Shown here: in pieces, positions 22,546-35,000 of the stretch
Numbering within the stretch: the stretch's first letter is position 1
Layout of the letters: each line of letters starts with the position of its first letter
NCBI GenBank assembly: GCA_002778195.1
Contig: PCDI01000005.1
Coordinates: forward strand, 2,051,690 to 2,115,689
Length of the DNA stretch: 64,000 nucleotides
Direction of reading: 5' to 3'
DNA from: Raffaelea ambrosiae
Lineage: Eukaryota > Ascomycota > Sordariomycetes > Ophiostomatales > Ophiostomataceae
Notes under the pieces: model-generated
Told to the model about the DNA's origin: nothing
The model's input: only the letters and a program-made list of their open reading frames with translations
Databases searched by the model: none
Program-made: the position numbers and the translations under genes

Positions 22546-25044
22546 ATGATGTCGCCTCGCTCGTTTCTGGTCACTCGCCAGAACAACCAACACTGCTACT
22601 CCTCCCACAACCTCCTGCGATCACCGTCAACATCCCCCGCCACGACGCCCTCGCAGACGCCGCGCCCCACGCCCGCACACTCGCCGCGGACATCGCCGTC
22701 GCACTCGCCGTCGCACTCGCCGTCGCACTCGCCGTCGCCTTCGCCGCCGACCACGTCCTTGTTCAGCCTGTGGAGGACGGACCGGACAGACAGAGCAGAC
22801 AAGACCGACCACGCAGGCAAGACAGGCCGGATCCAAAAGGATGCACAGCCCGCTAGCCAGCCGAGGGACGCCCCAGCCAAGAAAGCCACGAGAGACGAGA
22901 GAGTCGACCGAGACGCCCGAGACGCCCGAGACGACTGGGACGTTCCGCGGACCCAGCGAGACCCGCGAGACCCGCGAGACCAGCGAGACCAGCGAGACTC
23001 GGCCGCGGTGATCCCGCCCTTCCGGACACTGTCGACAGCCTCAGCGGCCGCACAACCGCCCAAGATCCAAAAGAGCCAAACGAGCCTGTTCTCTCTCTCG
23101 ACGCCGCCGTCCTCGCCACCCGCACCGCCCCCCCCCGTCTCCGACACGTCGTCCTCCACAGCCTCCACGCCCTCCACACCCACCATGACGGCCGCCACCC
23201 TCCGGCCGGTCACGCCGACCAGCCCCGTCCAGATCCCCGTCAGCAAGTCGGCCATGCGCCGCGACGCCGCCCACGCCCCGCACAAGGCGCACCACCACAA
23301 CTACCACTACCGCTCCGGCCGCGAGGGCTGGCGCAACCTCGATGCCGACGTCTCCAGCGCCGCCCGCAGCAACCGCCGCCGCACCCTGCGCGACATCCAC
23401 AGCCCGGACGCCATCCCGCCCTCCGTGGCCGCCCTGCTGGCCGTGACCACCATCCCGCCCCCGCGCGCGAGTCCGCGCAGCAGCATCAGCAGCGCCCGGA
23501 GTTCGTCGCGGCCGCGGCCCTCCGGCTCGGCCGCGTCCACGGCCACATCCACGTCCACGGCCACGACCACCCCGTCCACCTCCCCGCGGCTTCTGACCGT
23601 CAACGCCATCATCGACCGCGCCCAGGAGGCCGAGCAGGAGTTCAGCCTGTCCCTCAGCAAGAGCCCGCTCGACGTGCTGCTGACGCCGCCCGAGGAGCTC
23701 GACGACGACGACGACGACGACGATGTCTCCGTCAGCGACAGCACGGCCGAGTCCGCCCTGTCCACGCGCGCCGTCTCGCTCGAGTCCATGCCGTCCATGC
23801 CGTCGCTGCTGTCGCTGTCCTCGCCGCCTTCGCTGACCGACTCGTATGTCACCAGCACCTGCGACTCCTCGGTCGGAAGCCCGTCGCCGGCCAGCCGCCG
23901 GGCCCTCGGCCGACGCGCTCGGCCCAAGCGCCGCTCTCTGACGCCCGTGTCGTCCCCGCCAGGCCCCGGCATGGCCGCCGGCAGCAGCTCCGCAGACGAC
24001 CAGAAGCCCGCCGCCGTGCACATGGACCACCCCCTGTCCATCAGCACGCTGCCCGGCTCGGACGCCCCCTCCGACGACATTGACAGCCTCGACTTCCGCG
24101 TCTTCGCCGGCCTCTCCCCCGACGTCGCCACGGCGTCCGGTCCGGCCTCGACCTCGTCGGCCGCCTCGGTCTCGTCTTCGACCGCCGCCGAGGCCACGGG
24201 TGCGCGCTTCCCGCTGCGCCCGCTCAAGTCCGCCTTCAAGTCCAACCTGACGGCGTCTCTGCGCGCCCTCCGCAACGCCGCCCGCTCCTTCTCCACCCTG
24301 AACCTGACCTCCATCCCCCCCGAGGACTTCCTCACCCGCTCCATCCTGACCATCGACCCGCGCATCCCCTACACCGACGAGCGCCGCCCGCCGCCGCTCG
24401 CGGAAGAGCCCAGCGCCGCTCTGCGCCGCTACCTCAACCCGACCACCACCGCCCGCATCGAGCCGCGCCCGTCCACCACTCAACTGCTGTCGCCTGCTCT
24501 CGCCTCGGCGGCTCTCGGGCCGGCCTCGTCCATCGCCTCCATCTCCGCCACCCTGAACGTGTCGTCGTTGTCCCCATTGCCAGCTGGCGTGGAGTCTCCC
24601 TCCCGCAGTGCCTTCACTGCCTCCATCCAGATGCAGACCTACAACAAGTCACGACGCGCCAGCCGCAGCGGCTCGCTCCACCCGCGTCTGTCCACAGCCA
24701 GCAGCAGCAGCACCAGCAGCACCAGCAGCAATGGCTCTCTGAACTCGTCGTATTCGTCCTCGCCCTCTGCCCCACGCAGCGCGTCCCCTTCGTCGCCGCA
24801 CGGCGCAGGCCTGCCCGACGAGCGGCCGTTTCCCGGCCCACGTCAACGCGAGCTGCGCGAGAACTCCGACTTCATCCGCATTGCGGTCATGGAGATGGCC
24901 ATGCGCCGTGTGGGCAAGCTGGACGACAGGAAGCCCGGCCGGGCACGGCTGGCTCTGCCGCCAAGGAAGATGAGTGGACGACCGTATCTGGTTGGTGATG
25001 ACGGCGTGCCGGCACGCTGGGTGTCCGTCGGGATGGACGAGTAG
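22546..25044 (+). CDS. Ser/Pro-rich uncharacterised protein with conserved-looking C-terminal box
   Basis: Intronless frame of 832 residues from the first ATG (MMSPRSFLVTRQ) to TAG at 25042-25044; the frame is open further upstream but without an ATG. The N-terminal two thirds are disordered: SPSHSPSHSPSHSP repeats, a TDRTDRADKTD run, a run of RDPRDPRDQRDQRD type (about 22950-23000), Ser/Thr/Pro and an eight-residue Asp run (about 23701-23724). Two ordered-looking segments stand out: one with SAFKSNLTASLRALRNAARS and PPEDFLTRSILTIDPRIPYT (about 24220-24375), and the C-terminus with RQRELRENSDFIRIAVMEMA, MRRVGKLDD, PGRARLALPPRK and GVPARWVSVGM. From memory, hypothetical proteins of Pezizomycotina share a similar RENSDF...MRR...LPPR...RWV tail; no function is known to me. 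A short IQMQTYNKSRR segment near 24625 also looks conserved. Confidence 0.75.
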   Translation: MMSPRSFLVTRQNNQHCYSSHNLLRSPSTSPATTPSQTPRPTPAHSPRTSPSHSPSHSPSHSPSPSPPTTSLFSLWRTDRTDRADKTDHAGKTGRIQKDAQPASQPRDAPAKKATRDERVDRDARDARDDWDVPRTQRDPRDPRDQRDQRDSAAVIPPFRTLSTASAAAQPPKIQKSQTSLFSLSTPPSSPPAPPPPVSDTSSSTASTPSTPTMTAATLRPVTPTSPVQIPVSKSAMRRDAAHAPHKAHHHNYHYRSGREGWRNLDADVSSAARSNRRRTLRDIHSPDAIPPSVAALLAVTTIPPPRASPRSSISSARSSSRPRPSGSAASTATSTSTATTTPSTSPRLLTVNAIIDRAQEAEQEFSLSLSKSPLDVLLTPPEELDDDDDDDDVSVSDSTAESALSTRAVSLESMPSMPSLLSLSSPPSLTDSYVTSTCDSSVGSPSPASRRALGRRARPKRRSLTPVSSPPGPGMAAGSSSADDQKPAAVHMDHPLSISTLPGSDAPSDDIDSLDFRVFAGLSPDVATASGPASTSSAASVSSSTAAEATGARFPLRPLKSAFKSNLTASLRALRNAARSFSTLNLTSIPPEDFLTRSILTIDPRIPYTDERRPPPLAEEPSAALRRYLNPTTTARIEPRPSTTQLLSPALASAALGPASSIASISATLNVSSLSPLPAGVESPSRSAFTASIQMQTYNKSRRASRSGSLHPRLSTASSSSTSSTSSNGSLNSSYSSSPSAPRSASPSSPHGAGLPDERPFPGPRQRELRENSDFIRIAVMEMAMRRVGKLDDRKPGRARLALPPRKMSGRPYLVGDDGVPARWVSVGMDE

Positions 25045-26810
25045 CGAAAGCGAGAAAACAAAAGCGAGTGACTGGAGGGGACGAAAACGAAGCAAGCGAA
25101 GCAAAGAAGCGAGGAAACAAAGAAATGGGGGAAACAAGAGAAACGAGCGAAGCGAGAAAAAAAAAAGAAAAGAAAAAAAGCGAGCGAGGCGAGAGAAAAA
25201 GAAAAAGAAAAGCGAGTGGAGCAAGGAAAACACAAGAGACATACACATTCCTGATGTGGATGACGCAGTATGCCACAGTATGCCGCAGTATGCCGCAGTA
25301 CGAGTACGCTGCATGCACTTATGCTGCACGCTTGGCAGCTGCCACCCCACGGCACCGACCTATCACGATCACGACATGCATCACGCTATACCACGGCGGC
25401 ACGCATTCCAGGCAATCCATATCCAAACACGTCCAGTCAACGAATCCGGCACAAGAACAACTACAAATACACAAGCGTAATTCGAAATGCTGGAGAAGCT
25501 CTCACCTGGACAGCTGCGATCGGCAGACTTTCTTTCCTACTTGAGACTCAACTTGCTCGACATTTCTCGACTTTCGTCAATTTCACGATCCGTCTCGCCG
25601 ACTTTTTTGTCTTTTGGGGTGTCAATTTTGCCTATTCTCAACTCGCATGGCAGCGCGCTTTTTTCTACTCTTCTTTCCTCCATTTCATCACCGCAGCATG
25701 GCAACCCGCCCTGAAGTTAGAGGCAAAGAGCATCGACGGCTCATTTGATTTTGTTTGCATTGCTCATTTGCTGTTTATGTCTTCCATTTGATGTTCATTT
25801 GATGTTCATTTCATGTCCATATCTATTCATATTCCCCAATTCCCCTGTTGATTCACACTACATATTCCCCATTTCATTTGTTCACGAGGAGGCAAAACCC
25901 CGAAGACGGCATTTGCACTGTTTGTACACGCGAGCGTTCCTTGAAGATACCTACTGTTTATTGCTCCTTTTGTTTCTTTTGTCTCTTTGTCTCTTTTTTT
26001 GGTTATCATGCCATTTACACGGCTTCTCTGGGGCTTGCCTGTTCGCATTAGCAAGGCGAATTCGTCATTTTCACTCTGCATTGCCTGTGGTTGGTTGCAT
26101 TAGTGTGGGTATCAAAAAGACTTGTTTCATTGGCAGTTTACATTGCCTTGCTTTATGTACATCCCCTTATCAGCTAACTAATTAGTTCTCTTCCATATAC
26201 TCTCCCATACATGCCTTTCCATGCTACATATCAGTGTCTATTTTTGAGCAGCCTCGCTGCTGGTTGGCTGTTTTCTCACATGCATGTTTCCAGAGAATCA
26301 CTTGCGACTGCCGGTTGCAGGGATTGTAGAGAAGAAAGGCGTTGGTTACGTAATTCGACAAAAGAAAGCCATGCACTTCTGACAACCTATTCTAACTTTA
26401 TGCAAAACGTGCCTCTTTCGTGTCTATGCCATCAATACAGGATGAAGCTTGCCCCCCTGGCTTCCAGGTGTAACTCCCCATAAGACAAAAGTAGACTATG
26501 GTCAGGACAAAAAACGAAACAGGAAAACAAAAACAAAAAAAAAACACCAACCCAGATCTGATAAAGGATACCCTCTCCACGGGTATCTTCACCAGCAAAC
26601 AATGTAAAATGCAGCAAGGAAAAAAACGAAAGGCAAAAACAAGTACAGAAAACGAGAAGCAAAATAATCAAAGCAAAAAAAAGAAAAAAAAAAAGAAACA
26701 AAAAGAAACAAACAAAAGAAACAAAAACAAAACAAAACGAAAGACAAAAAGACCCCTCCCCAAATATCCCTTTTGGTCCACCCTATCTATCCCCCTATCC
26801 TTCCCGACTA
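25045..26810. other. Intergenic region between convergent genes
   Basis: It contains the 3' ends of the gene at 22546 and of FMP27. The first ~190 bp (25045-25235) are almost purely A/G on the + strand with repeated GCGAG. A 10-bp tandem CAGTATGCCG-like repeat (four copies) lies at 25266-25305. The last ~300 bp (26490-26750) are A-rich, i.e. T-rich in the FMP27 3' UTR sense. No gene is supported. Confidence 0.55.
25266..25305 (+). repeat. 10-bp tandem repeat (4 copies)
   Basis: CAGTA starts at 25266, 25276, 25286 and 25296; the unit is CAGTATGCCG with minor changes. It lies in the intergenic space downstream of the hypothetical gene and has no visible coding role. Confidence 0.7.
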
Positions 26811-27212
26811 TTACGCCGTGTTCACGCGGTTGTTCCGTGGCACGTCCGTGTCCACATCCGAGTTCGAGTCCCTCTGGCTATCAAAGGCCACCTGTCGCCG
26901 GCGCACCGGCGTCGCATCGCCCGCTACGGGGATGGGCTCCGACGGAGGAGGAAGAAATCCGGTGATGCCAAAAGGACTCGCTATGTCGCTGTCCTCTCCC
27001 TTCTCATTGGCTGCCTCGTCGTCGTCGTCTTCTTCTTCTCCGTGTCCGTCCAGCCCATCGCCACGCGCTTGGCTGCTGATGAGGCTCCGCGAGCTCTGCG
27101 TTCGGTCGTCCGCTACCCCTCCTCCTTCCGGTCCTCTTCCAATGACTGTTGCCGCCGAGCGAGACGACGCCAGACTGCTCGACTGCAGCAGAGTACTGCT
27201 GCTGCCACTGCT

Positions 27213-27245
<33 letters not shown>

Positions 27246-29020
27246 GCTGTGGCTGCTGCTGCCTGTCCCGGCAACATCCCGGTCCTTGACTCGCGACGCC
27301 AGCGCGCTCAGGCGGTCCCGTACGCCCCCAAAGCCCGTCCGTCTGCGGTCGCCCGACTCGGAGGATCCCAGTCCGCTGGCGCTTGTCACCGCACGGTGTA
27401 TGCCGTGGTGCATGCTGCTGCCGCTGCTGTCTTGGTTGTGTCGACTGTGGCTGTTGTTGCTGTTGCTGGTGCTGTTGCTGGTGCTGTTGCTGGTGCTGTT
27501 GCCATGGTGGCTGCGCAGACTGCGGCCGCTGGTCCGGCTGCTCCGACTGTCGGGACGCAGAAAGTCCCTGCTCGCGTCGGCGAACCTCCTGCTGCCACCC
27601 AAGCTGCTGGTGTTGTTGTTGTGGAATGGCCCCAGCTGCGGCGTCGGCGGTGTCATGACCATGAACTCGGGCACGGCCATGTCCCTGGTGGACACGGCCA
27701 GGTTGCCGGTGAAGTGGTCGGAGGGGACGGTGTTGGTGTAATTGCTGTCACTGTAGTTGTTGTCGCTGTAGTTGTCGCTGTAATTGTCACTGTAATTGTT
27801 GCTGCTGTTGTTATAGTTGTTGCTGCTGCCGCTGCCGGCAGCAGCAGCATTGTCGAAGAACGAGCGGGAGGACGACGCCACACTGGAGCGCCGGCTGTGG
27901 TTGCTGCTGCGGTGGCTGCGGTTGCTTGCCTCGAGCGACATCTGCGAGCCGGCCAGCGACCCGGCCAGCGACCGCGGCGGGGACCGCGAATAGTCGACGG
28001 GCGACGTGCCGAACATGGACGACGAGTCGTCGCTGTTGTTGCTGTTGTTGTTGTTGTTGTTGCTGTTGCTGTTGCTGCTGTTGTCGCGGGCGTCCAGCAG
28101 GGCGGGGGTGGACAGCAGGGCGGAGCTGGTGGCCTGCTCGCGCAGGCGGGACTGCTGGGCCATGTTGGGGCGGTGGCGGCTGAACTTGTTGCCGATGATG
28201 GCGCCGGTGTGGGAGATGAGGGCCTTGATGACGCGGCTCTTGAGCTCGAGGGCGAGGTCCAGGTTCGACCAGGTCTTGTTGCGGTACTCGATCGTGGGCA
28301 GGCGGAAGACAAAGTCGTGGACGTCGGAGATGTTGCGCTCGCCCTTGCCCTTGTAGCTCAGACACAGCACGACCGACGCAATCTTGATGTGGGCAAAGGT
28401 CATGTAGTTGCTCGCGCGCGTCAGCATCTTGGTCAGGTCGTCCGACGCCGCGTTGTCCTGCTGCTTGCGCTTCTTGTCGTCGTCGCGGTTGCGGTTGCGC
28501 AGCACAAAGCGCCCGCCCTTCTTGGCCGCCTCGCTGGTCGACCCCGAGTTGCTGCCCAGCGACGAGAAGCCTGTCGACGACCGGCCCACGCCGATCCGGA
28601 GGCCGGTTCCGGTTCCGGGGCCGAGGCTGGTTCCGGGACCGGGACCGGCACCAATGGCCGCCGCCTGCAGCATCGACTCGCGTGACGGCCGCTTGCCCAG
28701 CGACCGCGTCGTCGAGCCCGTGGCCGACCGGAAGAAGCGGAACGAGTGCCCTCCCTCGCTAGCGTGCACGCTCACCGTCCCCGTGTTTGTGTTGTTGTTG
28801 TTGTGGTTGTTGTAGCCCATAGTGCCCGTGCTCGTCCGCTGGTTGGAGGTGAGCGTCGGTCGCAGCCGCAGCTCCAGCGAGCTCGACCGCCCTCCCAGCA
28901 GGCCGTTGTTGTTGTTGTTGTTCCGCAGAGCACCGGCTGTTCCCGCCGCTAGGCTGAGCATGGATTGGCCGTCGTCGTCGTAGTACACATCGCCCCGGTC
29001 GTCGCCATCGCCGCCGCCGC

Positions 29021-29058
<38 letters not shown>

Positions 29059-32000
29059 GGCAGCAGCTGCTTGAGCATAAAGGGCGAGTCGTTGCGGCCC
29101 TTTCCATGGCCGCCGCCACGGCCGCCATTGTTGGCCTTGTCGTTGCCGGCGCCGGCACCGGCACCGGCACCGGCCGCCGCAGCCTCGGTGCCCGGGAAGA
29201 TGTACTCAAAGATCTTCTTGCCGACCTCGTGCTCGAGCTGGATCTTCATGGGGAACAGGGTGACCTCGAAGTGGTCCATGACGGGGATGCCGGCAATGGC
29301 CTCGAGCATGTACCAGTAGACGCGCACCATGGGCTGGCTGCCCGGGTCCAGCGGCCCGCGCTCGTCGGCGTAGGCGGTGATCATCTCCGGGTACATGGCG
29401 TCGGGCAGCAGATTGAGCCCCAGGATCTTGCCGACCTGGATCAGGTTGATGTGCGAGCCGTCGGCGTTGTCGGTGCGGTCGTACTCGACGTCCTTGAGCT
29501 GCAGCTCGACCAGCGGCTCGTTGGTGTCGCGGATCAGGTGCCACACAATCTCGCGCGCCGACAGGCTCCACTTGAGCAGCGCGTTGCTCTGGCTCGTCGC
29601 GTCGGTGCGGCCCTGCGACGTGGTGATGGCCTTCATGACAAAGAACAGCTCGTCCTCGCAGGCGGCCAGGTCGCGCTCCAGCACCAGCCGCTCCTCCCAG
29701 CCGCGCCGGTCCAGCGACTGCGAGTGGATCTGGAAGTGCGTCTTGATGTCCTCCAGCTGCCGCACGCGCTCCTGCAGCCGCGTGACCATCTCGGGCGCGC
29801 CGCGCAGGTCGCTGAAGTCGGACGCCAGCATGATCTTCTCCAGCCGCTCGTTGCGCGTCTTCTCCAGCGGCTCGTTGTACATCAGCAGGTCCAGCACGAT
29901 GACGTAGATGGCGTAGTACTGGGACGAGTTGCACAGCGCGCGCGCCTGCGGAAACTCCACCCACAGGTTGTCCATGCGCTTCTCCGAGCCGCCGTCCGCC
30001 GCCGTGCCGCCGCCGCCGCCGTCGCCGTCGCCGTCGCCCGTGTTGACGCCGTCCGTGTACTTGAGCCGCAGCGTGTTGAACTTGTCGTAGCGCAGCATCG
30101 CCGACGTCTTCTGCACCACGCGCTTGAAGCCGAACGGGTCCGTCTGGAAGTCGAACATGGCCTCCAGCGGCACCCACGGCGGCCAGCTGGACCCGCGCGG
30201 CGCGCCGTAGCTGCTGCCCGAGTACTCCGACAGCACCCGCGTCGCGAACCACTTGCGGTGCGTCACGAAGAACTGCGTGCTGTCCATGCTGACCAGGAAC
30301 CGCCGCTGCACCAGCCCGCTGACCGTGTCCGACATGCGCTCGCGGTCGTACACCTCCACCGTCTTCATCTCCATGCCCTTGGCCGTCACCAGCACCACGT
30401 GCTTCTTGTTCTTGTCGCTCTGCAGCTGGATCTGCGGCGCAATCAGCCGCACGTGGTACGTGTTCTGCGTCGCAAACTCCGCCGCGATCCCGCCTGCCAG
30501 GTCCTCCATTGGCGTGCTGTACACCGTGCCTGTCGTTGTCGCCGTTGCCGCCGCCGCCGTCCGCCCCGTCCCGCCGCCGTTGCCGTTGCCACCGCCGCCG
30601 CCGCCGCCGCTGCCGCCGCCGTCGTTGCCCACGTCTTCCACGCTGACAAACTTCTTGCCGTCCTGCAAGATCTTGCGGATCCTATCCTCAATGTCTTTGG
30701 TCGGCGTCCGGTCCAGTCCGCCGCCGCCCGTCTCCGGCGCCAGCGAGGCCCCGCTGCTGCCGCTGCTGACTCCCGTCGCCGCCGCCGCCGCCGCCGCCGC
30801 TCCCGAGCCGGCTGCCTGTTGAGACAAGGGCATGCCGTCGTTGCCGACGGCCGCGGTCGCCGCCGCCGTTGTCGCCGCCGCCACCGCTGCCGCCGCCGCC
30901 GCCGCTGCCGCTGCTGCCGCTGCCGCCTCGGCCGCCGCCTCGGCCGCCTGGTTCTTGGCCTGCTCCTCGACAATGTCCAGGATGAACTTGACCGCCGGCC
31001 GCGACAGGTAGTACACAAAGCCCCGCCGCTGGCTGACCTCGTGGATGTATCGCAGGACAATGTTCCGCAGCATGTTGTTCCACTTCAACTTCATGTTATG
31101 AACCACGAACCGGTTGGTGAACTCGCTCGCAAACTCGGCACCCGACGGCGCCATCTCGTCGCCGCTGGAGGAGGGCGGCACACTGTTGCTGCTGCCGCTG
31201 CCCTTGGCGGCGGCCAGGGCGGCCTCGGTCCGCGCGGCGGCAGCCTCGGCCGCCGTCATCCCGGTCAGCTGCAGGATCGACTTCTCCAGAAACGCCTTCT
31301 TCTCCTGCAGCACGTTGGCCTGCCGCGAGAGAGACTCGATCTCCGCCGCCGCCAGCGCGCTCCGCGCCGGGTCGTCGTCCCGGGCCATCACCTTGCTCGC
31401 CTCCGTGATGCCCTCAATGTGGATCGCAATCTGCCGGTCCAGCTGCCGCTGCCGCTCCTGGATCAGCTTCGTCTGGATCTTGCGCGGGTCGTTCTCCTGG
31501 CTCATTATGCACAGGTGCGTCGGCTCGTGGCCAAACGGGCTGGTCCGGTCCGGGTCGCCCGAGATCACCCCGCCAATGTCCGTCTGCCGGAAGTACGTGA
31601 TCCGCGGCGCGTACAGCAGCGGCAGGATCTTGGTGTCGGGGTTCGGCTCCGTCGGCAGGATCGAGTCCAGCTCCACAAAGTCGTCCATGTCGATCCAGCT
31701 GAAGTCGTCGTCCGGAATCGTAAACCGCGAGAGATCGACGTCGTCGTCCTGGCCGCCGCCCAGCGCCGACAGCATGGTGCTCTGGATCCGCTCCACCGTC
31801 ATCGGCCGGATCCGCGCCGACACCGCCCGGATGTCCGCCGACATGAGGTCCAGCTGCGCCGTGTGGATCCTCATGCCCGTCGTCCGGCTCTGCGTCTTGC
31901 GGCCCTTGTCGCGCGTGTTGAACTCCTCGCGCCGCTGGTGCAGGTCCAGCATCCAGCTGTCGAACCGCACCTTGAGCCCGGTCGCCGAGAAGGCGTTGTC

Positions 32001-35000
32001 CGAGTGCTCCTCGCCGTCCTTGTGCTTGTAGACGTGGCTGAGGAAGAGCGGCGCCAGCAGCAGGTTGTACTTGATGGTGCCCAGATGGCGCCCAAACTTC
32101 TTGCTGCTCTTCTCGCGGCCCGGCCACAGGTTGCCCTGGCGGATCGGCAGCGACATGGGGCCGCCAAACAGCGACCACCAGTTGAAAAAGTGCGTGAAGA
32201 AGCGCGGCGTGAAGTGCACCGTGTTGTAGCTGCGCGACGGCTCCGTGTTGGACAGCGTCCACTCCCGGTCCACGGGCGCGCGCACCGCAATCGACATGTG
32301 GATGTGCTGGCTGCGGAACCCGCGGAAGGCGTCGTAGGGCCGCCCGTCCTGCGGCTTCGCGTGCTGCGGCGCCTTGAGGACGATGTCGTAGTGCGGCTCA
32401 AAGTGGAAGTTGCGCGTCCCGTCCTCGATCGCCCGCTCAAACACCAGGCCCGCCAGCCACTGCACCTTGCCCGACAGCTTCATCGCCACCTTCTTGAACG
32501 TGGCGCACGACTCCGGCGCGTCGCTGCCGTCGCCGCCACCGTCGCCATCGCCGTTGCCGCCGCCGCCGCCGCCGCCACCGCTGTCGTTGCCCGGCGCGAG
32601 CGACGGTGCCTGGCGCGCGTGGTGGCTGTAGTCGGGCACGGCGAGCACGTACTCGCCGCTGTCCACCGTCATGAACTTCTTGGGGTCGTCCTCCACGTGG
32701 ATGTTCCACCGCACGTCGTTGCGCCAGCACATGAGGAAGCCGGCGCCGTTGCCGGTGACCTGGTAGGGGTCGCGCGTGCCCTTGAGCGCCAGGTGCACGT
32801 TGCCGTCGGCCTTCCAGGCCACGCGCACGCGCGAGTGGAAGCTCAGCCGGATCTTGTCCCAGAAGCCCACGCGCTCGGACGGGTCCAGCTGCGGCTTGGT
32901 GAAGGCCTCCAGCACCATCATCATGTCCTGGATGGCTGGCTGGTACGAAGTGCCCCACGCGATCCGCGTCGGCAGAGACGTGTTGATGTCGATGTGCATG
33001 TCCGAGTACGACTTGACCGCGCTGATGGTGCGCTTCACGTCAATGGCAAAGCTGCCCTCGTTGGAGCCGGGGCTGCGGGGCGGCAGGATGTTGACGCGCA
33101 CGCGGCGGCTGGACTCGGGGCCCTGGAACTCCTCGGCGATCACAAAGTCGGTGGACAGGCTCAGCGCCGGCTGCTTGGCCTGGTCGGGCGCGACGCCCGG
33201 CACGTGCAGCAGGGGCAGCGGGTAGTCGCGCAGCGTCATCTTGGCCTCGCCCATGCGGATCTGCACGTTCATGGGCACGAGCAGCGAGTACTGCTTGTCC
33301 CGGGGCATGCCCTTGCCCGCCTTGTGCAAGAAGTCGGGCAGGTCCCGCAGCGGGAAGCTGGGCTTGTCGACGACAAAGTGCAGGTCCTTGACCACCGCGG
33401 TCATGAGGCCGGGCCGGTTGGGCACGCCCAGGATGTTTTCCGGCTCGTCCAGCTCGTCCGCGACGTGCTCCGCGCCCCAGAACGTCTCGCGCACGTCCTT
33501 CATGCGGCTGCGGGCCATCTCGTAGTGCCGGTCGATGCGGTGCTTCCAGCCCCGCGAGTTGTGCAGATTCAGCCTGTGCCGGGCCTCGGCGATGGTGACG
33601 TATGCGCTGCCCGTCATTCCCAGGGTGCTGCCCTCGGGGTCGTACCTAGGCGTCCTACCCGTGCCGTGCGTCCCGGAGGCGGTCCGCGAGCGTGGCCGGC
33701 CGTCTTCGCTCCGGCTTCTGGCCGTGGACGACGGTCCGTTGCGGCCGCGCGGCGCAGCCGAGCGCGTGCGGAACTTGCTCGTCTCGCGGCGGGCCTCCTC
33801 GTCCTGGATCTTGGTGACTTTGACGCGGAAGGCCTCTTCGCGCGCCAGGCGCTGCATCTGCTCCACGCGCCCCGCGCGGTAGATCATGCCGAGCTTCCAC
33901 TCGAAGCCGCCGTCCTCCAGCTCGAACATGAACGTGCGGCAGCGGATGGACACCCGCGGGACGACCTTGGGGCCCTCCGGGCCCTTTTCCAGGATGTACT
34001 CGTTGGTGCCCGTGCGGAAGCGGTGGTGGAGCTGCTGGCACGACTTGACCGTGTTGACAATGTTGTCCGACAGCTTGTACACGACGAGCTCGTGGGGGAC
34101 GGCAAAGCGGATCGCGTCGGAGGTGACGTCAAACGACCGCCGGACCTCGACGTCGTCCGTGGCGGGCAGCTTGCGCTTGGTCTCCTTCACGTCGAGGCGG
34201 CCGTTCTTGATGCTCAGGACCCTGGCCCAGACCCGGGGCATGCGCGGCGCCTCGGCATAGACCCGTATCAGCTTGAAGTGGAAGAACGACGGCTCCATGC
34301 GATGCCGGCCCGTCTCCATGCTGTAGATCTGCAGCATCATGGGCGGATCAGACGGCATGTCGGCTTTGATCTGCACCAGGGCGGCCTTGATGTCGATGGC
34401 GACCAGTTCTCCGGCCGGGTTGTTGTTGTTGTCGTCGTCGTCGTCGTCGCCGTCGCCGCCGTCGCCTCCGTCGCGGCTGTTGCCCAGAGAGAACGGAGAG
34501 GACGATGCGGACGGGGGTGCCAGGAAGTGCGGCGAAGAAGCAGCTGCCTTGGGGCCTGCTGCCTTGGGGCCTGCTGCCGCGGTGTGTGCGGCTGCGGGTG
34601 CCGTGTCCATGCGCTGCTGCTGCTTCATGGCCAGGTCCTTGCTGGTGCGCATAAAGGTCTTCCGGAGCACGCTGACGGCCACGCCGACCGAGTAGTGGCG
34701 CTGCAGCGAGTAGTGCACCAGCAGCGTCCGCACGTGGGAATGGACGTGGAAGACAGGGCCGCGGCTGTCGCTGAGGGTGGAAAAGGCAATCTCGAAGCGC
34801 GGCACGTGGACAAACGGGTCGACCTCCCACTTCTCCGAGGACTCGACCACAAAGGCCTCCAGGCCGCGCCCGTGCAAGGCGATGCGGCGTCCGTCGCCCT
34901 CGTTGCGGTGCTGCTTCTTCTTGGCGGCGGCGGCGGCGGCCGGCATGGCCTTGAGTATGTCGGTGTCGGGCATGAGCATGAGGGAGCGGCTCGCGTGCCG

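Noticed and set aside
22119..22586. Frames through the 15-bp repeat coding LRxP-like (+) or AQ(K/R)RK-like (-) pentapeptides
   Set aside because: The pattern follows from the 15-bp unit; neither frame has a start, splice sites or homology that support a gene.
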